This document shows, piece by piece, positions 10,600 to 19,018 of a stretch of 34,162 nt of DNA. The stretch covers positions 1 to 34,162 of the forward strand of contig CAMJOB010000012.1 of NCBI GenBank assembly GCA_946407495.1. Direction: 5' to 3'. The notes beneath the pieces were generated by a model. It was given only the letters and a program-made list of their open reading frames with translations, searched no databases and had not been told where the DNA came from. Numbering within the stretch: position 1 is the first letter of the stretch; each line of letters starts with the position of its first letter. Made by a program: the position numbers and the translations under genes. The DNA comes from an uncultured Bacillota bacterium. GTDB taxonomy: Bacteria; Bacillota_I; Bacilli_A; RF39; UBA660.

Positions 10600-11784
10600 A
10601 TGAATAAAGTAATATTAATTAAATATGGTGAATTAAGTACTAAGAAGGGAAATAGAAATTTCTTTATTAATACTTTATATCGTAATATACAAAGTAAATT
10701 AAGTAAGTTTGATGTTCGAATTCGTAAAGATCGTGCACATATGTATATCGAATTTGTTGATTCTGATTTAGAGAATATTAAGAAGAATATTGATAAAGTA
10801 TTTGGTATACATAAATATCATGTTGCGAATATTGTTGAGACTGATTATGAGAGTATTGCGGCTAATGTATTAGAAGTTGCTAAGAATAGTACTTTTAAGA
10901 CGTTTAAAGTAGAGACTAAGAGAAGTGATAAGAACTTTCCTATTCCTAGTTTAGAAATGAGTCAAAAATTAGGTGGAGTAGTTCTTCGTAATATTCCTAA
11001 TATTAAAGTAGATGTTCATAATCCTGAATTATTAATTCAAGTAGAAATTCGTGAAGAGAATACATATGTTTACTGTGATAGTTATATGGGTGCTGGTGGA
11101 TATCCTGTAGGTACTCAACCAACTGCATTATTAATGCTTAGTGGTGGAATTGATTCTCCTGTTGCTGGATATCTTGCTATGAAGCGTGGTATTCAATTAG
11201 AGTGTGTTTATTTTGAAGCAATTCCTCATACTAGTTTAGAGGCACGTAATAAAGTTATTGAATTAACTCGTAAGTTATGTGGTTATACTAATTCAATTAA
11301 TCTACATATAGTTAATTTTACTAAGATACAAGAGTCTATTTATAAGAATTGTAGAGGAGACTATTGTATTACTATTATGAGACGTATGATGTATAGAATA
11401 ATGGAAAGACTATGTACTAAGTATAAAGGTCTTGCAATAGTAAATGGAGAAAGTGTTGGACAAGTAGCTTCTCAAACTTTAAATAGTATGTCTGTTATTA
11501 ATTCAGTTACTAATGTACCTGTTATTAGACCTGTTGCTTGTTATGATAAGTTAGAGATAATGGATATAGCTCGTAAGATAGATACTTATGATATTAGTAT
11601 TTTACCTTATGAAGATTGTTGTACTATATTTGTTCCTAAGCATCCAGTTATTAATCCTAAGATTGAAATAGCTGAAGAAGAGGAAGAAAAGTTTGATTAT
11701 AATGATTTAATTGATGAGGCAGTTGAAAACTTAAATACTATTAAAGTACAAGAGATTGTCGAAGATTATAACGATTTATTATAA
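10600..11784 (+). CDS. thiI: tRNA 4-thiouridine sulfurtransferase ThiI (no rhodanese domain)
   Basis: 'LIKYGELSTKKGNRNFF', PP-loop 'LSGGIDSPVAGYLAMKRG'; ATG 10600 after ggagggg. Confidence 0.93.
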   Translation: MNKVILIKYGELSTKKGNRNFFINTLYRNIQSKLSKFDVRIRKDRAHMYIEFVDSDLENIKKNIDKVFGIHKYHVANIVETDYESIAANVLEVAKNSTFKTFKVETKRSDKNFPIPSLEMSQKLGGVVLRNIPNIKVDVHNPELLIQVEIREENTYVYCDSYMGAGGYPVGTQPTALLMLSGGIDSPVAGYLAMKRGIQLECVYFEAIPHTSLEARNKVIELTRKLCGYTNSINLHIVNFTKIQESIYKNCRGDYCITIMRRMMYRIMERLCTKYKGLAIVNGESVGQVASQTLNSMSVINSVTNVPVIRPVACYDKLEIMDIARKIDTYDISILPYEDCCTIFVPKHPVINPKIEIAEEEEEKFDYNDLIDEAVENLNTIKVQEIVEDYNDLL

Positions 11785-11836
11785 TTTTAGTATAAATAAA
11801 TAATAGTTTCACAAACTAGAAGTAGGAGGTGAAACT

Positions 11837-12067
11837 ATGGCAAAAAGAGGTAGAAAACCAAAAGTTCATAATGCTTCTACTAAGAAGTCTACCAATAAGA
11901 CTAGTGTTCCTGGTGCCAATCATGCAGTTGAAAATATGAAGTATGAAATTGCGAATGAATTTGGTGTTAATTTAGGTGCTAGTGCTACTAGTACGGATAA
12001 TGGACGTGTTGGTGGTGAAATGACCAAACGTTTAGTAGAAATGGCAAAAAACAAGAAAAATAAATAA
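11837..12067 (+). CDS. Alpha/beta-type small acid-soluble spore protein with basic N-terminal extension
   Basis: 'VPGANHAVENMKYEIANEFGVNLGASATSTDNGRVGGEMTKRLVEMA' matches the alpha/beta SASP signature; N-terminus MAKRGRKPKVHNASTKKSTNK. Confidence 0.92.
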   Translation: MAKRGRKPKVHNASTKKSTNKTSVPGANHAVENMKYEIANEFGVNLGASATSTDNGRVGGEMTKRLVEMAKNKKNK

Positions 12068-12071
12068 TAAT

Positions 12072-12101
12072 AAAAGAATAGGTTAATACCTGTTCTTTTT
12101 T
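12072..12101 (+). terminator. Rho-independent terminator after SASP gene
   Basis: AAAAGAATAGG-TTAATA-CCTGTTCTTTTTT. Confidence 0.8.
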
Positions 12102-12102
12102 G

Positions 12103-12131
12103 TTGAAATAATTGGTATTGTTTGGTATCAT
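12103..12131 (+). promoter_or_regulatory. Sigma-A-type promoter for ackA
   Basis: TTGAAA - 17 nt - TATCAT upstream of ATG 12157. Confidence 0.55.
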
Positions 12132-12156
12132 ATGTAAGTGAAAGGGAGATATAGAT

Positions 12157-13353
12157 ATGAAATTTTTATGTGTTAATGCTGGTAGTAGTTCTTTAAAATT
12201 TCAATTATTTGAAATGCCAGAAGAAAAAGTAATCATTAGTGGTTATATTGAAAAAATTGGTTTTGAAGATTCATTCTGGAATACTAAAATCAATGGAGAA
12301 AAAATTAGAGGAGAAAAATATTTAAAGAATCATACTGAAGCAGTTCAAGTTATGTTAGATGAATTAATTAAACATAAAGCTGTTGAATCTTTAGATGAAA
12401 TTAAGGGTGTAGGACATCGTGTACTTCATGGTGGAGAAAAATATTCTGATTCAGTATTAATCGATGATCAAGTAGTTCAAGATATCAAAGATCTTACTAA
12501 ATTAGGACCTCTTCATCACCCAGGAAACTTAGCTGGTATTGAAGCAATGCAAAAAGCATTACCAGGAGTTCCTAATGTTGCTGTATTCGATACTGCATTC
12601 CATCAAACAATGCCTGCAGTAAATTATATGTACCCAGTACCATATGAATGGTATGAAAAATATGGAGTACGTAAATATGGATTCCATGGAACAAGTCATA
12701 AATATATTACTGAAACAATGAAGAAGATGTTAGGAAAAGATGATGTTAACCTAATCATTTGTCACGTTGGATCTGGAGCTTCTATTAGTTGTATCAAAGA
12801 TGGTAAATGTTATGATACTACTATGGGTCTTACTCCACTTGATGGTTTAATGATGGGAACTAGATGTGGTTCTATCGATCCATCAATTATTGAATATGTT
12901 TGTAAAGAATCAGGAAAAGATGTTTCTGAAATCACTAATGATTTAAATAAGAAGAGTGGTTTAATTGGTATTTGTGGATTTAACGATAATAGAGACGTTG
13001 AAAAAGCAATTGCTGCTGGAGATGAAAGAGCTAAACTTGCTTTAGATATGTACATCGATATTATTAATCGTTATATTGCTGAATACTATATTGAATTAGA
13101 TGGTAAAGTAGATGCTATTGTTATGACTGCTGGAGTATTAGAAAACGGTAGTGAAACAAGAGAAGCTATTCTTACTAAATTAAAACCATTAGGTATTGAA
13201 GTTAATAAAGAAGTTAATGATAAGATTGCTGGATTTAAAGAATTACATGAAGGATGTATTACAACTGATAAATCTTCAATCCCTGCATATGTAATCCCTA
13301 CAAATGAAGAGATTATGATTATTAGAGACACATATAAAATATGTAATAAATAA
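12157..13353 (+). CDS. ackA: Acetate kinase
   Basis: 'VNAGSSSLKFQ', 'GHRVLHGGE', 'FDTAFHQTMP', 'YGFHGTSHKY', 'MGTRCGSIDPS', 'IPTNEEIMIIRDT'. Confidence 0.96.
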   Translation: MKFLCVNAGSSSLKFQLFEMPEEKVIISGYIEKIGFEDSFWNTKINGEKIRGEKYLKNHTEAVQVMLDELIKHKAVESLDEIKGVGHRVLHGGEKYSDSVLIDDQVVQDIKDLTKLGPLHHPGNLAGIEAMQKALPGVPNVAVFDTAFHQTMPAVNYMYPVPYEWYEKYGVRKYGFHGTSHKYITETMKKMLGKDDVNLIICHVGSGASISCIKDGKCYDTTMGLTPLDGLMMGTRCGSIDPSIIEYVCKESGKDVSEITNDLNKKSGLIGICGFNDNRDVEKAIAAGDERAKLALDMYIDIINRYIAEYYIELDGKVDAIVMTAGVLENGSETREAILTKLKPLGIEVNKEVNDKIAGFKELHEGCITTDKSSIPAYVIPTNEEIMIIRDTYKICNK

Positions 13354-13380
13354 GATTGGGTAACCAATCTTTTTTCTTTT
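13352..13380 (+). terminator. Rho-independent terminator
   Basis: AAGATTGG-GTAA-CCAATCTTTTTT. Confidence 0.8.
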
Positions 13381-13435
13381 ATTCTCCTTATTCTTGTTGT
13401 ATAATATTAGTAGATTTGGAAGAAGGAGAGATTAT

Positions 13436-14620
13436 ATGAAAATATTATCCATTAATTCTGAAAATAATAAATTAAGATTTTTTTTATTTGATATGAGAGA
13501 TGAAAGTATTATTGCAGATGGATTATTTGAACGTATTGGATTAGATGGTAGTACTTTTAGTATAAATCTTGGAGAAGAGAAGATTATTCAAGAAATAGAA
13601 GTTACAACTCATGAAGATACAATTCCAATTATTGTAGATAAATTAATTGCTTTAGAAGTAATTAAATCTGTAGATGAAATATCTGCTTTTGGACATAGAG
13701 TAGTATATGGAAAGGATTTATTCCCAGAATCAGTAATGGTTACTGATGAAGTAATGGCTAAATTAGATAGTATTAAAGAATATAGTTCTATTTATGGACC
13801 TTCTAATGATTTAGCTATTTCTAAATGTAGAGAATTATATCCTACTATACCTAATGTAGCAGTATTTGATACTTCATTTAATAGTACAATTGAAGAGAAG
13901 GAATATTTATATTCTGTACCATATAAATGGTTTAAAGATTATGGTATTCGTAAATATGGATATCATGGTACTTCTCATAGATATATTACTGAGTGTTTTA
14001 GAGAAATGCTTGGAAGAGATGATTTTAAATTAATTAGTTGTCATATGGGTACTGTTGGTAGTATTAGTGCAATTAAGAATTTAAAATGTGTTGATACTTC
14101 TACTGGATTTACTCCATTAGCTGGTATTATGACTGGTACTAGATCAGGTGATATTGATCCATCTATTTTACCTTTTGTAATGGAAAGAGAAGGAAAGAAT
14201 GTTGGAGAAATACTTGATGATTTAAGTAGAAGTAGTGGTTTATTAGGACTAAGTGAATTTTCATCAGATATGCGTGACATTAATGCTAAATGTGATGAAG
14301 GTGATGAAAGAGCTTTAGTTGCTAGAGCCATTTATGTTAGAAAAGTTGTTGATTACATTGCTCAATACTATGTATTATTAGGAGGAGCAGATGTTATAGC
14401 ATTTACTGCTGGTATTGGAGAAAACTCTATTCCAGTACGTAGATTAATATGTGAAGCTTTAGCTCCATTAGGTGTTAAGATTGACTTAGATGCAAATAAT
14501 TGTATGGGAGAAAAAGTTAAGATTAGTACACCTGATTCTAAGATTGAGGTATGGGTAATACCTACTCAAGAAGGATTAATGATTGCTAGAGATACAATGA
14601 ATATAATAAAGAATAGATAG
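13436..14620 (+). CDS. Divergent acetate kinase paralogue
   Basis: Full-length similarity to ackA ('YGYHGTSHRYI', 'TGTRSGDIDPS', 'TAGIGENS', 'IPTQEGLMIARDT'), but N-terminal motif is 'INSENNKLRFF' and HGG is 'YGK'. ATG 13436 after ggagag. Confidence 0.85.
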   Translation: MKILSINSENNKLRFFLFDMRDESIIADGLFERIGLDGSTFSINLGEEKIIQEIEVTTHEDTIPIIVDKLIALEVIKSVDEISAFGHRVVYGKDLFPESVMVTDEVMAKLDSIKEYSSIYGPSNDLAISKCRELYPTIPNVAVFDTSFNSTIEEKEYLYSVPYKWFKDYGIRKYGYHGTSHRYITECFREMLGRDDFKLISCHMGTVGSISAIKNLKCVDTSTGFTPLAGIMTGTRSGDIDPSILPFVMEREGKNVGEILDDLSRSSGLLGLSEFSSDMRDINAKCDEGDERALVARAIYVRKVVDYIAQYYVLLGGADVIAFTAGIGENSIPVRRLICEALAPLGVKIDLDANNCMGEKVKISTPDSKIEVWVIPTQEGLMIARDTMNIIKNR

Positions 14621-14623
14621 GAA

Positions 14624-15574
14624 ATGCGTATGTTTCAGGAAATATATAATAAAATAAAGGAATATGACACAATTGTTATTGCAAGACATATAGGAGTAGA
14701 TCCTGATGCTTTGTGTAGTCAGCTTGCATTACGTGATGCCATTCGTTTAACTTTCCCAGAAAAGAAAGTTTTAGCTATTGGTACTGGTAGTGTTAAGTTT
14801 ACGGCAATTGGCAAGTTAGATAAGTTAGAAAAAGTTGAGAATGCACTACTTATAGTTACTGATACTCCAGATCAAAGAAGAGTAGATTCAGTAGATTTTT
14901 CTCAATTTGCTTATAAAATTAAAATTGATCATCATCCATTTGTAGAGAAGTTTTGTGATATAGAATATATTAATGATAAAGCTTGTTCTGCATGTGAGAT
15001 ATTGATGCAATTCTTATTAGAAGTACCATTAATGTGTGATAGTACTATTGCACAAACATTATATATGGGACTTGTAAGCGACTCTAATAGATTCTTATTT
15101 GATAGTTGTACACCTGAAACATTCTCTTTAGTATCTAGATACTTAGAAAAATATCCTTTTTCTTTAAGTGATTCTTATTCTAAATTATATTTAAGACCAA
15201 TGAATGAAGTTAGACTAGAAGGATACATTTCATTAAATATGAATGTTACTGAGAATGGTCTTGGTTATATTGAAATAAAAGATGATATTATTAAACAATT
15301 TGAAGTAGATAGTGCATCTGCTGGTAATATGATAAATAACTTTAATTATATTAAAGAATTTAATGTATGGGTTACAATGACTGAAGATATTAAGAATGAT
15401 CAAATTCGTGTATCTATTAGATCTCGTGGACCTGAAATTAATAAGATTGCAGAATCTCATGGAGGAGGCGGACACAAGTTTGCTTCTGGTGTTAAAGTTA
15501 AGACATTTGATGATGCAATGAAGATAGTAAAAGAATTAGATGCTTTATTAAAAGAGTATAATGAAATATTATAG
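14624..15574 (+). CDS. DHH/DHHA1 phosphoesterase, NrnA-like (oligoribonuclease/pAp phosphatase)
   Basis: 'ARHIGVDPDALCSQLALRDAI', 'TDTPDQRRVD', 'IDHHP', C-terminal 'GGGGHKFASG'. Confidence 0.9.
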   Translation: MRMFQEIYNKIKEYDTIVIARHIGVDPDALCSQLALRDAIRLTFPEKKVLAIGTGSVKFTAIGKLDKLEKVENALLIVTDTPDQRRVDSVDFSQFAYKIKIDHHPFVEKFCDIEYINDKACSACEILMQFLLEVPLMCDSTIAQTLYMGLVSDSNRFLFDSCTPETFSLVSRYLEKYPFSLSDSYSKLYLRPMNEVRLEGYISLNMNVTENGLGYIEIKDDIIKQFEVDSASAGNMINNFNYIKEFNVWVTMTEDIKNDQIRVSIRSRGPEINKIAESHGGGGHKFASGVKVKTFDDAMKIVKELDALLKEYNEIL

Positions 15575-15585
15575 GAGGGATAGAT

Positions 15586-16173
15586 ATGGTAATAAATGAG
15601 GCAAACTTAGATATTATTGCGACACGTCGTAGTCAATATCCAGAAAATGGTAGACCTGAGTTTTTATTAGTTGGTCGTAGTAACGTTGGAAAGAGTAGTT
15701 TTATTAATGCTATCCTTTCTAGAAAGAATCTTGCACATACATCTGCACATCCTGGAAAGACTAAGACACTTAATTTCTATGGAGTAAATGATCAATTCTA
15801 CTTAATAGATGTACCAGGATATGGTTATGCTGCAGTAGATAAAAAGACACAATCAAAATTTGGTATGATGATTGAAGAGTATTTAGAGAAGAGAGATACA
15901 TTAAAGAGAGTATTCTTATTAATAGATTTTAGAATGAAACCAACAGAAGATGATATGTTAATGTATAACTTCTTAAAATACTATAATTTACCTGTTACTG
16001 TTATTGCGACTAAAGCAGATAAAGTATCTGGTAGTAAAAAAGAAAAATGTTTAAAAGATATATTAGTTACTTTAGACTTAGTAGTTGGTGATGACTTAAT
16101 TGTATTCTCTAGTCAAACTAAGTTAGGAGTTAAAGATGTTCATAAAAAGATTGAGGATTTAATTAATTCTTAG
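15586..16173 (+). CDS. engB: Ribosome biogenesis GTPase EngB/YsxC
   Basis: 'GRSNVGKSSFINAI', 'HPGKTKTLNFY', 'DVPGYGYA', 'ATKADK'. Confidence 0.95.
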   Translation: MVINEANLDIIATRRSQYPENGRPEFLLVGRSNVGKSSFINAILSRKNLAHTSAHPGKTKTLNFYGVNDQFYLIDVPGYGYAAVDKKTQSKFGMMIEEYLEKRDTLKRVFLLIDFRMKPTEDDMLMYNFLKYYNLPVTVIATKADKVSGSKKEKCLKDILVTLDLVVGDDLIVFSSQTKLGVKDVHKKIEDLINS

Positions 16174-16183
16174 TCTTTTTTTT

Positions 16184-16210
16184 GACAAAAAATATTCTTG
16201 TGATAGAATA
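16184..16210 (+). promoter_or_regulatory. Sigma-A-type promoter with extended -10
   Basis: TTGACA - 16 nt - TAGAAT with upstream TGTG, before ATG 16231. Confidence 0.5.
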
Positions 16211-16230
16211 TAGTGCAAGTGGTGAGTATT

Positions 16231-16929
16231 ATGAATAAAGGAAAAAGAGTTGTTTATTTATTCTTCTTTCTAATTGGGCTTGTCGTATTGTTTGTTGGGT
16301 ACTTATCTATTGGATATGTATTCCAAGAGTTTTTATTAAAAAGAGAGATTTCTTCTTTAACTAAATTAGATATTAGTAAAGATGATTTTAATCGTAAGTT
16401 AGTTACTACTGGTAATTATAGAGTAGTAGAGAAGACTATTAAAGATTACTTAAATCAATATTCTAATAATATTAAGAATGTTAATAATTTAGTTACTGAT
16501 GAATCATTCACTAATTTATTAACTTATGATCATATGAGTCAAGATGGTGATTATAGTAATTCTTTAACTACAATAGATGATGTTAAAAGTAAATTTAATG
16601 TGTATATAGATCAAATGATAGATATGTGTTCTGTTGAGAGTATAAAGAAACCTATATTAGAGACTAATGTAGAAACATATTATGTTACATTATATGAGAA
16701 ACTAATGTTAGATGATAGTATATCTACTAAACTTAGATTTAATGTAGAATACTTAGAGAAATATAAGAAAGAAATGAATAGTAAGTTTGATACTTGTACA
16801 GATTTATTTAATTATTTAAGAGATCATTCTGAAGATGTAGAGTATAAAGATGGAGAAATAAAATTACGTACTGAGGATATGATTAAAGAATATAATTCTT
16901 ATATGGATAAGATTAATAAAAAAGGGTAA
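16231..16929 (+). CDS. Hypothetical protein with one N-terminal TM
   Basis: N-terminal 'VVYLFFFLIGLVVLFVGYLSIGYV' then a soluble helical region; ATG 16231 after ggtgag. Confidence 0.6.
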   Translation: MNKGKRVVYLFFFLIGLVVLFVGYLSIGYVFQEFLLKREISSLTKLDISKDDFNRKLVTTGNYRVVEKTIKDYLNQYSNNIKNVNNLVTDESFTNLLTYDHMSQDGDYSNSLTTIDDVKSKFNVYIDQMIDMCSVESIKKPILETNVETYYVTLYEKLMLDDSISTKLRFNVEYLEKYKKEMNSKFDTCTDLFNYLRDHSEDVEYKDGEIKLRTEDMIKEYNSYMDKINKKG

Positions 16930-16947
16930 GCTTTGCTTATCCTTTTA
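16919..16947. terminator. Bidirectional terminator between convergent genes
   Basis: AAAGGGTAAGC-TTT-GCTTATCCTTTT between a + gene and spoIVA (-). Confidence 0.65.
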
Positions 16948-18408
16948 TATTACAATGGCAATCATATTATTTGAGCCTTTATTTACTACTTTAGATAGAG
17001 TAGTTTGTAGTTTATATCTAATGTTATCTGGCATTAGATTTATTTTTGATTGAATACCTTCTTGGACTATTGAATCTAGACTTCTACCAAATATTTCACT
17101 TCTCCAAATATCATTATCATTCTTTGTTAGATAATCAATTAATTCTTTAGATTGAACTTCACTTCCAATGATAGGTTCGAAAGTAGATTCTACATCAACT
17201 CTAATCATATGGATAGATGGAGCAACTGCTTTTAGTTTTACTCCGTATCTTGGTCCTTGTTTAATTATTTCTGGTTTATCTAATTTCATATCATCAATAG
17301 ATGGAGTAGCTACTCCATAACCTGTTTGTTTTACCATCTTTAAAGCGTATTTAATTTGGTCGTATTCTTTCTTTGCAGTATTAAAATCTTGGAATAAAGA
17401 TAGTAGATCTGCTTTATTCTTAACATCTATTTTTATTATCTCTGTTAGAGTTTTATTATAAAGATATGGTGGGGCAGTTAAGTTTACTTTTATTATTCCA
17501 GTAGAAGGATCTACTTCTGATAAGTAACATTTTTCAATATCCTTATTTTCTAAGAAGTGTTTTGTGATATGTTCAATATCTTTTAACTTATCTATTTCTA
17601 TTACACTTTCTCTTATTGAATTAATATAACTTTGTTTTATAGGGTGATCTGGGTTTAGTATAGCAATCCATTCTGGCATGTTTACTTTTACTTCTAAGAC
17701 TGGGAATTCATATAGTGCTTCTCTTAGTATTTGGTACATGTCTTTTTCGTTCATTCCATCAATATTCATAGGTATTACTGGTACATTATGTTGTTCTTCT
17801 AAATCTTCTTTTATTTTAATCGTTTCTGGAAGTGTAGGGTGAGCAGTATTTAAGACAATAATAAATGGTTTACCTATATTTTTTAATTCTTCTATTACTC
17901 TTGCCTCACTATCAATATAATCATTTCTATCAAATTCAGTTACTGAACCATCTGTTGTGATGACAATACCAATAGTAGAGTGATCTTTAATTACTTTTTC
18001 TGTTCCTATTTCTGCAGCTTCTGTGAATGGTATCTCATCTTGATACCATGGGGTTTTAACCATACGTGGGCCATTCTCATCATTTGCCCCTTGTGCTTTA
18101 TCTATCATGTATCCTACACAATCAATTAATCTAATATTACAAGTAAAGTCATCAATCTTTATTTTGGCGGCATTATTAGGAACGAATTTAGGTTCTGTAG
18201 TCATAATAGTTTTACCAGCAGCACTTTGAGGAATCTCATCTAAGGCTCTTTTTTTCTCATATTCATTTTCCATATTAGGAACTATTAGAGTTTCTACCAT
18301 ACGTTTAATAAAAGTAGATTTTCCTGTACGTACTGCACCTACGACACCTAAATAAATATCTCCGCCACTTCTTGCCGCAATATTCTTTATTATTTCATGT
18401 TTATCCAT
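16945..18408 (-). CDS. spoIVA: Stage IV sporulation protein A (spore coat morphogenetic ATPase)
   Basis: 'YLGVVGAVRTGKSTFIKRMVETLIVPNM', 'SAAGKTIMTTEPKFVPN', 'IDCVGY', 'TDGSVTEFDRNDY'. ATG at 18408 (MDKHEI) after aggagaatgat. Confidence 0.96.
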   Translation of the reverse strand: MDKHEIIKNIAARSGGDIYLGVVGAVRTGKSTFIKRMVETLIVPNMENEYEKKRALDEIPQSAAGKTIMTTEPKFVPNNAAKIKIDDFTCNIRLIDCVGYMIDKAQGANDENGPRMVKTPWYQDEIPFTEAAEIGTEKVIKDHSTIGIVITTDGSVTEFDRNDYIDSEARVIEELKNIGKPFIIVLNTAHPTLPETIKIKEDLEEQHNVPVIPMNIDGMNEKDMYQILREALYEFPVLEVKVNMPEWIAILNPDHPIKQSYINSIRESVIEIDKLKDIEHITKHFLENKDIEKCYLSEVDPSTGIIKVNLTAPPYLYNKTLTEIIKIDVKNKADLLSLFQDFNTAKKEYDQIKYALKMVKQTGYGVATPSIDDMKLDKPEIIKQGPRYGVKLKAVAPSIHMIRVDVESTFEPIIGSEVQSKELIDYLTKNDNDIWRSEIFGRSLDSIVQEGIQSKINLMPDNIRYKLQTTLSKVVNKGSNNMIAIVI

Positions 18409-18460
18409 TATCATTCTCCTCATTTAGTACATATTTATGAGGTACGAATAATATTTAGAA

Positions 18461-18697
18461 CTAAAACATTTTATCTACATTATTTGGTACTTTATCCTTT
18501 AATATAGCTTCTACTATTTTTTCTTCCTTTTCTTTAGATACTTCTTTACCTGTTAGTTCTGATAAGTTATGGATTACTTCTCGAATAGTTTTTTCATCTT
18601 TTGTGTTATTTTGAAGTTTTTTAGCTAAGTCTAAAATAGTATTTTTATTAACATTAGTTTTATTTTCTACTTTTTTAAAGAAATTATCTCCGAACAT
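18461..18697 (-). CDS. spoVIF: Stage VI sporulation protein F-like
   Basis: 'FFKKVENKTNVNKNTILDLAKKLQNNTKDEKTIREVIHNLSELTGKEVSKEKEEKIVEAILKDKVPNN' resembles SpoVIF. Confidence 0.8.
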   Translation of the reverse strand: MFGDNFFKKVENKTNVNKNTILDLAKKLQNNTKDEKTIREVIHNLSELTGKEVSKEKEEKIVEAILKDKVPNNVDKMF

Positions 18698-18701
18698 AAT
18701 A

Positions 18702-18733
18702 AAACCTCCTACATAAATATATGTAGAAGGTTT
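18702..18733 (-). promoter_or_regulatory. 14-bp RNA hairpin containing the spoVIF Shine-Dalgarno
   Basis: Minus strand AAACCTTCTACATA-TATT-TATGTAGGAGGTTT (one T-G pair); AGGAGG in the 3' arm, 7 nt region before ATG. Confidence 0.6.
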
Positions 18734-18736
18734 ATT

Positions 18737-19018
18737 TTATTTGTTTCTTTTTTTACCTAGTATTTCACATTGTTTATTAAATTCATCTAATGTGATTAAT
18801 CCTTGTGAAAGACGTTCATGTAGCATAGCAAGTGTTTTATCAGACATTTCATCTTTACTATTAACATTTGCATGTATTTGTTCTTTTATATCTTTTACAA
18901 ATACATTTCTTCCTTTATGGCTTTCACCATTTTCATTATAACGTTTGAATTTGTTTTCGAAGTTATTTCCTTGAAAACCATTTCCATTTCCATTAAATCC
19001 ATTGTTTCCAATAATCAT
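18737..19018 (-). CDS. Small protein with SHOCT-like C-terminal segment
   Basis: Gly/Asn-rich N-terminus, C-terminal 'TLAMLHERLSQGLITLDEFNKQCEILGKK'; overlaps der stop by 1 nt (TAATG). Confidence 0.6.
   Translation of the reverse strand: MIIGNNGFNGNGNGFQGNNFENKFKRYNENGESHKGRNVFVKDIKEQIHANVNSKDEMSDKTLAMLHERLSQGLITLDEFNKQCEILGKKRNK

Noticed and set aside
12810-13367. Minus-strand ORFs over ackA (12810-13055 and 13086-13367)
   Set aside because: Antisense to well-conserved acetate kinase; no SD or family similarity.
14041-14331. 96-aa minus-strand ORF over second acetate kinase
   Set aside because: Antisense shadow ORF.
15233-15475. 80-aa minus-strand ORF over the NrnA-like gene
   Set aside because: Antisense shadow ORF.
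18409-18460. Sigma-E-like sporulation promoter upstream of spoIVA (CATAAATA region on minus strand)
   Set aside because: Only weak partial matches in a short AT-rich gap; cannot be told from chance.
18741-18941. 66-aa plus-strand ORF over the SHOCT-like gene
   Set aside because: Antisense; the minus-strand ORF has the SD/overlap context.
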